Assembly: GCA_024761205.1 (NCBI GenBank)
Contig: JAMASS010000011.1
Coordinates: forward strand, 62,001-126,000
Direction of reading: 5' to 3'
DNA from: Limisphaerales bacterium
GTDB taxonomy: Bacteria > Verrucomicrobiota > Verrucomicrobiia > Limisphaerales > AAA164-E04
Length of the DNA: 64,000 nucleotides
Part shown: in pieces, positions 1 through 7,859 of the stretch
How the letters are laid out: every line of letters starts with the position of its first letter
How positions within the stretch are numbered: position 1 is the first letter of the stretch
Made by a program: the position numbers and the translations under genes
Notes under the pieces: model-generated
What the model saw: the letters and a program-made list of their open reading frames with translations, nothing else
Database searches by the model: none
Told to the model about the DNA's origin: nothing

Positions 1-1674
1 CCGGGTGAAACCATTAAACTCATCGCAACCTGAAGAACCGTTGGGAATCCACCGCCCCACAGCACGGGTCTACCCTGGTTGTCTTCTTCAATTGGATTCC
101 ACGCGCCAAGTAAATCATCGGCACTCTCTAACACAAAACCCCTAGCGTTCGCATCCCAGCTCAGGATCACGTCGCTTCCAGTGATCTCAATAGTCAATGA
201 CGGCATCACGGCGAGGCAAGGCGCCAAAACCTCGCTCCCCATCGATCCATAGGCATCCATAATCACCTTGGGAGCTTTGCTTCCCCTGATTCACCTGACG
301 ACCACCGCCATTGGGAGCAATCTTCGCAGTCGCTCCGTTAAAATCAGATGTTTCCGAAACGTGTCCTGTCGCTGTGGTGCCATAGTGGTAGTGATCCGAA
401 AACGACTCATTCTTGATCCGCAAAATCGGCACCTACGGTTTGCAGCAAGGTTCCCGGAATCGAAACACCAGAGCCCTTTGATTGGCAACCTCCAGGCACC
501 GGAATCCCGACTGCGGAAAGACCGCCAAGGGCAGCGATTTCATCCGCACTCATTGCGCCGTTGCGAAGCTGAATCGGCCCTGAGGTAGACCGTGCTCTGC
601 TCGTTGTCGCTCCCGTCCTGAAAAAGATCCATTCAGGTCCCAGCGAAAATCGCAAACCGAGAGCATTCCCACTAATGTCGGAGCGATGCAGGACTGACGC
701 ACCCGGAACTTGAAACCCGACGAAGTGAGATCGAACAAAAACTCTCGACCATCCAAATAGGCTAAGGTGATCAAATGCACGGAACCGGACGCCAACAAAC
801 CGAGCAGACCATAGAAAACGACGGTAACACCGCCCATCTCCACGACCTCGGCGTTCACCACCTAGCCATCAAACGAAAGCAAAACTTCCGGCACTGACGC
901 GCTCGATCCTTACTGCTGCATCACCTAACCAGGAATCAGACTGCGGACGAATGTTTCCGCCACCGCGGTCGTTTCAACCCCAAAATTGTCGATCCAACGA
1001 TGTCACGAGCAGAGGCGGCCGACTCTTCGGTGCCCGCACCAAAACCAAAGCGCCCGGCAACCAGCGTGTAACCGATGGCCGCCTCATCAAAGACTCTGAC
1101 CCCATCGTAAATCACGTCCAGAGCGCCGTTGGAATTCAAACTGACTTTAACATCCACGAGCCGATCCCCCGCTCGAATTCCATCAAACCACTGCGCCACA
1201 ACCTTCGCTCCGCCGAGGCACACAATGATCCCGGAGAGCCTCGCCAATCTCATTTCCCTCCGTAGCGCTCTGTAGACTGACCCGGACGGCAACCGCATCA
1301 AACGAAACAACCAAACCCAGCACCTCTCCACCCGCTTTGCGAAAAGGCACTTCCACCTTTGCGATCTCCAGATCAAAAACAAAGCTGAATCCCTGCGAAG
1401 GACATTCCGGCCCACCGCCGACTCGGGCTTGAAAACGCGCACGGAACGACGCCACCCACTGCCCACCATCAATGTCCCAAAATACATACGGACCAGGTAG
1501 CGAAAGAGGCGCAAAACCGGACTCCAGATCCTCCAAATCCGTCAACTTGAGAACCCCTTGATCCACCTTAGCATGCCCGAGAGCCAACTCCTGTTCGCTA
1601 AAAAAGTCGTCACTGATTGAGCTGGCCAAAAGTGCCAGAGGACTGACGGCCACAGCCATCAACACAATCTTCAT
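1..1674 (-). pseudogene. Secreted LamG-like protein, frameshifted, 3' end outside window
   Basis: The start at 1674 gives a short hydrophobic signal sequence (MKIVLMAVAVSPLALLASS) followed by a beta-rich region (ISDDFFSEQEL, then GPYVFWDIDGGQWVASFRAR). The reading then moves through several minus-strand frames without a long ORF: one carries AGDRLVDVKVSLNSNGALDV, another the LamG-type ending RNGAMSADEIAALGG. The last in-window stretch reads DVILSWDANARGFVLESADD, a module that commonly closes LamG exoproteins of Verrucomicrobiota. I infer an extracellular concanavalin-like binding protein that is now broken in at least three places. Its true C-terminus lies beyond base 1. The LamG call rests on motif style, and the ligand is unknown. 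Confidence 0.6.
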
Positions 1675-1764
1675 AGATAGAAACCACATCCGTCTTATCA
1701 CATCTAAACATCGCATGAACGCGACAAGCCTAACGACTTATAAGGTGGATGACAAAGTGAGCAC

Positions 1765-2006
1765 TTAGCCGCCCACTTCGATGTTCCCCAAAACGGGATC
1801 AACCAAATCATCACAGATGTTGCCAATGCCATCAGCGTCAATATCGAGCTCATCAGGATTAGCGGGCAGTTGTCTTCGGCATTTTCGATGCCACCTCCAT
1901 CAATGGCCGAGCCGCAAGCCTCTCCTAAGCCATCCCCATCGGATTGATCGGAATTGCTAAGTTCCGGACAGTTGTCCGCATCGTTTCCAACTCCATCTCC
2001 ATCCAC
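1765..2006 (-). pseudogene. Thrombospondin type 3 repeat fragment
   Basis: The minus strand reads MDGDGVGNDADNCPELSNSD, the calcium-binding D-x-D-x-D-G plus DNCP pattern of thrombospondin type 3 repeats. A second repeat breaks after EDNCP, and the frame one base over continues as NPDELDIDADGIGNICDDL and stops at 1765. This is therefore a frameshifted C-terminal piece of a surface protein whose upstream part is missing. It lies just upstream of the LamG pseudogene on the same strand and may belong to the same lost gene cluster. The family call is firm and the parent protein is unknown. Confidence 0.6.
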
Positions 2007-2073
2007 GCCCAGAGACCACGCAAGTCACCAATCCTCCCCCTCAAGAGCCATTTGCCCCAGGGTCTGGACATCC

Positions 2074-2132
2074 TTCTCCAGAAAAATCGCCTAAAACAGC
2101 AAATTCCAAAAACTAAATCAGAGCTTCTCTAG
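2074..2132. repeat. Dispersed 59-bp repeat, copy 1
   Basis: This stretch aligns without gaps to 50552-50610, with about 80 percent identity counted by hand; the core AACTAAATCAGAG is identical. Read on the minus strand, both copies contain the last codons and stop of a small ORF (ending LEKL here, LGKL in the other copy) followed by about 45 bases of similar downstream sequence. It may be the 3' end of a duplicated gene or a mobile-element edge. Confidence 0.5.
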
Positions 2133-2139
2133 TAAAATT

Positions 2140-2790
2140 CGAAAGTGATTCAGCATGTCTCTACCCAAGATTCCAGAAGGCTGGTCAATCAATAAGAATC
2201 ATCCACGAATACACTTACCGAGCAACAACATCGCGAGATCAGCCGCCACTGCGGACGATTGTGATCCATTAAATCCTTGGAGTTGCTATGATTTTCCAGT
2301 TGCGTGTTTTGTTCCCGTCTCCTTTAGAACCCCGGACGGGATCAAAATTCAAGTCAACGCCAGTATCCAAGAGCAGAGGTGCTGGGGCTCACGTTTGATC
2401 GATTCGTAAGACGTCACCCCAACCTAATTGTTAGCGACAGTCATTCGTCAGTCTTCCATGTCTCTCGGATGAGCGAGCTTGGGACTCTCAACGCGCGCTA
2501 CTTCTGGACTGCTATCTGGCACGACAATGATCACTCGTGTCCGATTCGGGAGACACAAGATCATCTTTCAACCGAATCTGGCCATCTTCCACAAAAGCTT
2601 CAAATGCCGAAGGTCCCAACATGAATGCAAGCCTAACGCAGCACCCGTTGAATCTCACTCAATCTCAAAAAATGCCATACTCTCTTGGCGTTGTTCTTGC
2701 TGAGGCGGAACTTGTGAGTTAGAAGCACGAAGCACAGTTGAGGCAGGATACGAGTGAAGGTTGTCAATCCTGTCTAAACTCTCTTTCTGT
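2140..2790. other. Stretch without an assignable gene
   Basis: Overlapping short ORFs occur on both strands, for example 2155-2409 on plus and one starting near 2621 on minus (MLGPSAFEAFVEDGQIRLKD). None has a recognisable domain, and all are quickly interrupted. The minus frame leads into the repeated 3' end at 2074-2132, so this is most likely the wreck of a small minus-strand gene. No function can be assigned. Confidence 0.3.
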
Positions 2791-2797
2791 GTCCAGC

Positions 2798-3427
2798 TCA
2801 CCACCAATCGCGCGATCCCGACTGGGTGGCAGTTGGCTTCTTGGTCAAAAATGGGGGGGGAATTGAAAGAATTCCACATGACTGTCGCTGAAGAGCATAT
2901 TCTCATGGCGTTGGTGATTCCACTTGTGCCAGACGCTTTTGAGATCATTGTGGTCTCGGTTTCCAGCCCAAGGCTAGTCGCCTTGGATGATTTTGACGGT
3001 GGCGCAAGCTGATTTCTGTCCCTTAGCAGCTCTTTTCACGTCTATGCCTGCGGGCTTGGCAAAAGCGTCTCCCTTGTCCGCAGGACACCCATGGACGTCC
3101 TTCGATGAATAAGTATTCAAGGGACGTTGATCCGCGTGAACATCTCCGCCGATGCCACGACCATAGGCGCCGCTGCTATGTTCGCCGCTATTTCCTTGCT
3201 TGCCGCCACCGAACGCCCCGCTGGTTTGGGTGGAATAGAAATCCTCGTTGTCGCCAACATACATCTGATGGAGGTTCGAGGCGTATTTGATCTGCTTGGT
3301 TTTGCATTTTGCCGTGCCGAGCGCGAGCAACAGCATGCCTGCCAAAAATAGCGATAATCGCAATGACAACGAGCAATTCGATGAGTGTAAAACCCTGCTT
3401 TGTGAATTTTGAATCGATTGTCATCAT
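2798..3427 (-). pseudogene. Type II secretion/pilin-like prepilin (H-X9-DG family), frameshifted
   Basis: The start at 3427 gives MMTIDSKFTKQ followed by GFTLIELLVVIAIIAI, the classical prepilin N-terminus: peptidase cleavage after the Gly, Phe at +1, Glu at +5 and a hydrophobic helix. The frame then shifts near 3345 and continues as LAGMLLLALGTAKCKTKQIK. A third segment carries NHQRHENMLFSDSHVEFFQF, matching the C-terminal H-X9-DG module of the short pseudopilins abundant in Planctomycetes and Verrucomicrobia. The final frame ends in an aromatic WW before the stop at 2798. At least two frameshifts make the product non-functional. The intact family members are membrane-anchored pseudopilins. 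Confidence 0.8.
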
Positions 3428-3639
3428 CTGGTATTTAATTATGGATTGTCTGCTCCTTGGAGACAGTGCGGACAATGTAATTGACGTATGGCAGTGTTCT
3501 CCTTCGCGACTCAGAATCATAGCCTGTGTGCATTGCACCGAGGTGTCTCGTGTCCTTGGTTGTGATGGCGGATTTGGCTGAGGTCGCGTTATCTGTCGAG
3601 GAGGCATTTCAAGGTATCCGGTGTGAGGATCGATGTTTC

Positions 3640-4195
3640 CGCTTCGGGATAGGCGTTAGTAAATGTCCGCGGGTGGTGAAGCGCGATCCTCTTCCTGAGG
3701 TAATGTCGGCCGGGTACATGCCGTAGACCAATCATGTGTGAAGGAGCCGGCGGGTTTTGATGGCTATCTTTCTGCTGCGAAGTTCGCCTAAAGAAATTGA
3801 GTGCAGATGGAATTCGAACTCTCGTCCTGTAAGCGGCTTTACGGTTTGATTGGCTAACTCGAATGAGAACGAATCGGTCGACACCACCCCTGCGTGTTCG
3901 GCAGGGTGTCCGTTGCTGGTTTGAGTGTCAGGCCGATGTCTCGAATCTGTTGGGCTTCGTCGATGACGACGAGTTTTGCGCTGCCGAAGAAGTGGTTGAG
4001 TTCTGTTGAGGTCTTCTATTCCAGTGCTTGGCGGATGTCGGGCTCATCGCAGTTCAGATAGGCGGAGGAACCGTCGAACCAGGCCATGAGCTTCCGAACT
4101 AGCGTCGTTTTTCCGACCTGTCGAGCACTGTAGATGATGAGAATCTGTCCCTCGAATTGGCTTCCAATACCGGAAGTAGCGTTCGCGCGGTCACA
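3640..4195 (-). pseudogene. AAA ATPase of the DUF4143 type, with nonsense codons and frameshift
   Basis: The minus strand reads FEGQILIIYSARQVGKTTLV (P-loop), then AYLNCDEPDIRQAL, an in-frame stop, and KLVVIDEAQQIRDIGLTLKP (Walker B plus sensor region). A neighbouring frame continues STDSFSFELANQTVKPLTGR and EFEFHLHSISLGEL, which match the region linking the ATPase core to the DUF4143 domain. A second stop follows before LVYGMYPADI. The order of segments is that of the AAA_14/DUF4143 family, whose cellular role is poorly defined. The C-terminal DUF4143 half is missing. There is no long ORF here, so the ORF track does not show this gene. Confidence 0.75.
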
Positions 4196-4216
4196 ACCGC
4201 GTAAATAAAAAAGTTA

Positions 4217-4237
4217 CGCAATTAGGATTTAGAGGCT
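4217..4237. repeat. Short dispersed repeat, copy 1
   Basis: CGCAATTAGGATTTAGAGGC matches 36570-36590 (CGCAACTAGGATTTAGAGGC) with one difference over 21 bases. Both copies lie at the edge of a decayed gene. It could be a leftover element end or a shared untranslated segment. Confidence 0.4.
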
Positions 4238-4261
4238 TAATGGGTTGGAATGAAATTGCTG

Positions 4262-4525
4262 TGGGGATGAATTTGATTAAGGGCATGGAAAAATTTTCCC
4301 GATCAACCGCGCTGCATTAACCACTTGGAGAGCATTCGCCCCCAATATCCGCTTTGCCAAAGCAAGCGCGTGGCCCGCAAGCGGGTGTTGTAACAGATTG
4401 AGCGGTGGAATTGCCGTGCCTGCCGCAACAGCTTCAACGTGCTTTCGGGGATCATCTTTCAAAAGACAAAAATCCCATTGCCAAAATGGTTCACCACCAT
4501 CGCCCTGGCTGCCCAAAATAATTAC
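4262..4525 (+). pseudogene. IS1595-type transposase, N-terminal fragment
   Basis: Plus-strand frames together read RWNCRACRNSFNVLSGIIFQ then KTKIPLPKWFTTIALAAQ. This matches the second half of the zinc ribbon (C-x-x-C) and the following helix of IS1595-family transposases; the full copies at 18 kb and 46 kb have the same arrangement (SFNVLAGTLFKKTRVPLQKW). The first cysteine pair is blurred by a frameshift. The catalytic DDE part is absent because the sequence switches directly into a MacB-like permease fragment. It is a dead remnant. Confidence 0.65.
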
Positions 4526-4539
4526 CTCATCGGTTGCTT

Positions 4540-4790
4540 GGTCGATGACATCAAAGAGCGGGTCCGCGACACCCATCTCAGCGAAGGGATGATTGCAGGG
4601 TTGAGTTTGCTGGTGAGAGGGATTGGGATCATGAACATTATACTCGCGAGCATCAATGAACGGATTTTGGAGATTGGGGACCTATAAGGCGATTGGGGCA
4701 ACTAGACCGTTAATCTTCATGCAGATACTCATGGAGGGGTTGGTCTCGGCTGTGCAGTGCCTTTTGGTGGGACTGACCGCATCCTTTGAG
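4540..4790 (+). pseudogene. MacB-type ABC permease (FtsX domain), C-terminal fragment
   Basis: The reading LLVRGIGIMNIILASINERI followed, after a stop, by KAIGATRPLIFMQILMEGLV corresponds to the conserved segment of MacB permeases around the third transmembrane helix and the following loop. The intact permease at 40.8 kb has [20 protein letters not shown] at the equivalent place. The piece is joined in the same orientation to an IS1595 transposase fragment just upstream, a chimera left by deletion. The ATPase and periplasmic parts are absent. Confidence 0.7.
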
Positions 4791-4904
4791 AAACGAAAGA
4801 ATCGAGAACAAACCCGGACAACGGAACGGCAACCCGAGCAAAACCCTGCGTCAAAACCTCGCTGCGCTTGGCTGAAGACTCTCGTTATTTCTTCAACGCC
4901 CCCG

Positions 4905-5590
4905 CTTCTCGAGACTTGAGAACCGCCTCGCAAATGTCCGGCAGGACAAGCAGCGGGGTGCCGTGGGCAATTTCCATCGCCAACCGACTTTTTGCATGAA
5001 ATCGGGATTGCTTGAGCCCAACGTCCATCGGGCGCCAAACCACCATACTCGCCATCCCCAAGCAACTGTTGTATTCATCAGTCATCAAATGGGCCTTGTC
5101 CACTCATTCACGCCCAACAGCACGGAGAAGCCTTCCCTTGAGCTTGTCCCCGGCCGCCAGCCGATCACCGGTGTTTTATCGAGGACACCCTCTCCCCGTT
5201 CGTTCGGCTGCCCCGGTGGTGGTGGCCTTTCCTTGGGCTTGCCGCCGAGATATCCACGGTCCCGGAACGCAACCGCTGATGATCCGTTTGGGGTGCATCG
5301 CTTGGTGCATCTGCATCGAGATACGCCCGGCGGCGTTTTTATTCACCTTCAAATCGGGCTAACTGCAAGCCCTTCTTGCCGCTCAAGATGAGCGAGACGG
5401 CCAAAAACCACTGATGCAACGGCGGATTGACTGTGATGAAAGCCCCTCCCCCACCGGGCTGCTCCCGAGGGGCGCACGCAATCCGCTTGCGTCGGAAACT
5501 GATTGAACCTGTCCGAACCGCCCACAACCTGAAACCACTCGAATAGAATGATTCCAAAACAGCCACCACCTTCTAGGAAATTCTGAGCCA
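4905..5590 (-). pseudogene. IS1595-type element remnant (second lineage), with an unidentified tail
   Basis: On the minus strand 5440-5590 is nearly identical to 48402-48510, and 5090-5275 to 48545-48765. Readable protein pieces are LHQWFLAVSLILSGKKGLQL (helix-turn-helix region of IS1595 transposases) and GGKPKERPPPPGQ followed by DKTPVIG. A small deletion has removed the DETY catalytic segment that is present in the 48.5-kb copy. After TDEYN the sequence leaves the transposase and reads into an unrelated ORF (MVVWRPMDVGLKQ, ending at about 4905) that I cannot identify. The element has no recognisable terminal repeats here. Confidence 0.6.
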
Positions 5591-5839
5591 TTTTTCTGCC
5601 CGCAATTTTGGTCGATCTTTCGATATTCCTCCTCGACCCGGCACCGTGAGACGGCTGTTTCTGAGAGGTATGTTACTTTCCAACTCATGAAGCCTTCTCG
5701 TCGACCTTGTGCGGGTTCTGTTTCGCGAAGCGGCCTCCTTTAGCTTTGAGCGCAAGCGAAGACTCGGGCGAAGTCGCTCGACGATAAAGCTGTCATTTCG
5801 CCATGATGGCGAGTTTCCGCCTTGTGTGGGTGGCGGTCC

Positions 5840-6390
5840 CAGTTCGCCGAATTTCAAGGTGCAGAATCTCGGATTCATGTCGGATATGGCAGCGAGTCTC
5901 GATGACCGTGTCCATTTGTTGCAAGGCATGGACTGACTACACCGGGAGTTGGAAGGCGATGAATTGATGAGTGCGATGGACCGGCCTAGTCAACGGGCGG
6001 TCACGATGTTGAAGAGACTCAAGGCTGGTCCGTGAGGCATTCGACCGCGCGCGAACCGACGCGCTCGTGCGGGATTGTTATGGCTGGAATGCCTACAGTT
6101 AGCACGGATGGCTGGCGCGTCGATTGGTCGAAGCCGTCTGTCCGTTTGTCACGATGGTGTGGGAGAATTCCTATCCGGAGAAACCGATTCTCAAGGCCTG
6201 CAATTGGGATTCGCACCCGGTGAATTGCGATATCTTTGAGGATGCGCGTTGGCGTTTTCCGGCCTATGATCAGGCGGTTACGGCGTTGATCGAAGATTTT
6301 TACGATCGTGGGATCGACCAGCGGGTTCTGTTTGGTTCGTGACGGGTAAGTTTGGCCGAACGCCTCGTATTGAGAAGTGGCTAAGGAACC
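5840..6390 (+). pseudogene. DUF1501 family protein, fragmented
   Basis: Successive plus-strand frames read FKVQNLGFMSDMAASLDDRV, then ELEGDELMSAMDRPSQRAV, then RLVEAVCPFVTMVWENSYPE, CNWDSHPVNCDIFEDARWRF and VTGKFGRTPRIEK. These match the central and C-terminal half of DUF1501 proteins, alkaline-phosphatase-fold secreted proteins common in Planctomycetes and Verrucomicrobia and usually paired with DUF1549/DUF1553 cytochrome-type partners. No partner is seen here. At least three frame changes and a stop interrupt it, and the N-terminus with its Tat signal is missing. The biochemical role of the family is not settled. Confidence 0.7.
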
Positions 6391-6692
6391 TCTGAACAAG
6401 TCTGCGCTCAAGGTCAACAGCACGAGATTTGCGGGAAGCAAGAATCGTGAGGCGACGAAGCAGACCTAAACCTGGCTTGGGGCGGAGACGCCCAACGACA
6501 CCAACAAGGAAGGTGTAAAGTAGCAAGTACAACAGCGGTGGCGGCACACTGTAAAAGGCCGATAGATCACGCTTTGACTACTCGCCGTTCGAAATACGGA
6601 CGCCAAAATCAAACAGAAAATTCTCAGGACAATGCTGCCGTTTGTGGTCAGGGGAGGGAGCACTACGCATCCTCTTGCTAGCCCGGAGAGCC

Positions 6693-6830
6693 TTAAACCT
6701 TGTTTACGTCCGATCGCCCGACTCGAAACACATAAAAAGCCACTGCAGCAAAGACCACAAGCGAAAGCACGCAGCTGATGCCTGCCGAAACAACCTCCAC
6801 ATCCAAGGGCAAATCAATCCCTATAAAGAT
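6693..6830 (-). pseudogene. C-terminal membrane anchor fragment of an unknown protein
   Basis: A minus-strand frame too short for the ORF track reads FIGIDLPLDVEVVSAGISCV then LSLVVFAAVAFYVFRVGR and stops at 6693. The single hydrophobic helix followed by a short basic tail looks like the end of a membrane-anchored exoprotein. Nothing recognisable lies upstream. I report it as a probable gene scrap only. Confidence 0.3.
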
Positions 6831-6834
6831 GAGT

Positions 6835-7373
6835 CACCGATCAACTCGGTAATAGACAAACGCCTTGAGGTGCTTCCATGCTCTGCACAAAGATCATATC
6901 CGCTTTCAAAAAGCTCAATCCTGCAGTATTGGATGAATGGTGAACTTCAATCGTGAGGCGGGCAGAGAGAAATTGGTTTGGCTGGCGAGCAAGGGCATAG
7001 AGAATAGGACACGGACTTCATGACGAAACAAAAACAATCATGTCAATCCTGATCATCTTATCTCAATTCTCAAATGCCCAAAGACGGTGGTCCACTGATG
7101 TTCCCGGCAATTGAAAAACCATTCCCCAATCCGAGATTCACAAAGCTAGTTGCGAATTTCCGTGTTTGGAGTATTCTAAACCTCACAGATTTACCACGCA
7201 CAAGTTTCCGCTGGGTGACGCCAAGTCCAAAAATCGGGTTTTTCGAGCCCAGGAATGGAGTTTATGGAGAGTTATTTTGCGCAACTTATTGGGTAGCAAC
7301 AAGTTGCGAGCGATTGCTTGCCACCCGATGTTACGAGTCTTAAACACGGAAACCGCACGTTGTTGTAATTTTT
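6835..7373. other. Intergenic stretch with no supported gene
   Basis: Short ORFs (7074-7343, 7166-7429) have no recognisable domain, unusual composition and no convincing ribosome-binding site. This is the upstream region of the hsp20-lon block and should hold its promoter. I could not pick one out with confidence; TTGCGA and TATTCT near 7150-7180 with about 16 bases between them are a weak candidate. Confidence 0.3.
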
Positions 7374-7802
7374 ATGGCGTTAAGCAAAGTTCCTCCAGGC
7401 GCCCGATTGGCGCGCTCAAACCCGTTTGACGGAGTCACGCGCTTTTCCGAGTCATCTTGGACTCCCAATACTGATGTCTTTCTCACGGAGAAAAGCTTGG
7501 TCATTCAGGTAGAAGTGGCCGGCATGCGCCGAGAAGATCTTTCGCTCAAGGCAGAGGGCAACCGGCTCCGTGTTCAAGGCAAACGGTCTCACGAAGACCG
7601 GCCCGCCCAATGCAAGTTCATCCTAGTGGAAATCGACTTTGGCACCTTCCAGTTCTATATTGACCTGCCCGCCGGCTACAATCTCCACAAGGCCAAAGCC
7701 CTCTACCAAAACGGCATCCTGAGCGTCGATGTCCCCATTGCCAGTCGGTCTAGTGCTGAGAAAATCGATGTCGCTACCGGCGGTGAAGATGCCGAAGCGT
7801 AG
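7374..7802 (+). CDS. Small heat-shock protein, Hsp20/alpha-crystallin family
   Basis: This 142-residue protein is typical in length for an ATP-independent holdase chaperone. The alpha-crystallin domain spans roughly residues 38-125: TPNTDVFLTEKSLVIQVEVA starts the beta sandwich, GMRREDLSLKAEGNRLRVQG is the conserved middle, and the family-typical A-x-x-x-N-G-I-L motif appears as ALYQNGILSVDVPI. The segment after KRSHEDRPAQ is slightly altered from the usual ERSYGxF form (FILVEIDFGTFQ) but keeps the core pattern. The C-terminal tail lacks a clear I-x-I motif, which in other members drives oligomer assembly. It lies 57 bases upstream of lon on the same strand, so chaperone and protease are probably co-regulated under stress. 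Confidence 0.85.
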   Translation: MALSKVPPGARLARSNPFDGVTRFSESSWTPNTDVFLTEKSLVIQVEVAGMRREDLSLKAEGNRLRVQGKRSHEDRPAQCKFILVEIDFGTFQFYIDLPAGYNLHKAKALYQNGILSVDVPIASRSSAEKIDVATGGEDAEA

Positions 7803-7859
7803 CTTTCAGCCATAACAGTTTGCGCTCCGAGCCTTGCTTGTAGGATACTTTCGCAGCAG

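Noticed and set aside
2074-2132. Integron attC site
   Set aside because: The repeat lacks the GTTRRRY core and the paired R'/R'' boxes, and no integrase is in the window.
3800-3850. TTCGAA-containing stretch resembling a tRNA T-arm
   Set aside because: No acceptor or anticodon stems pair around it, and the sequence is explained by the ATPase pseudogene (REFEFHL).
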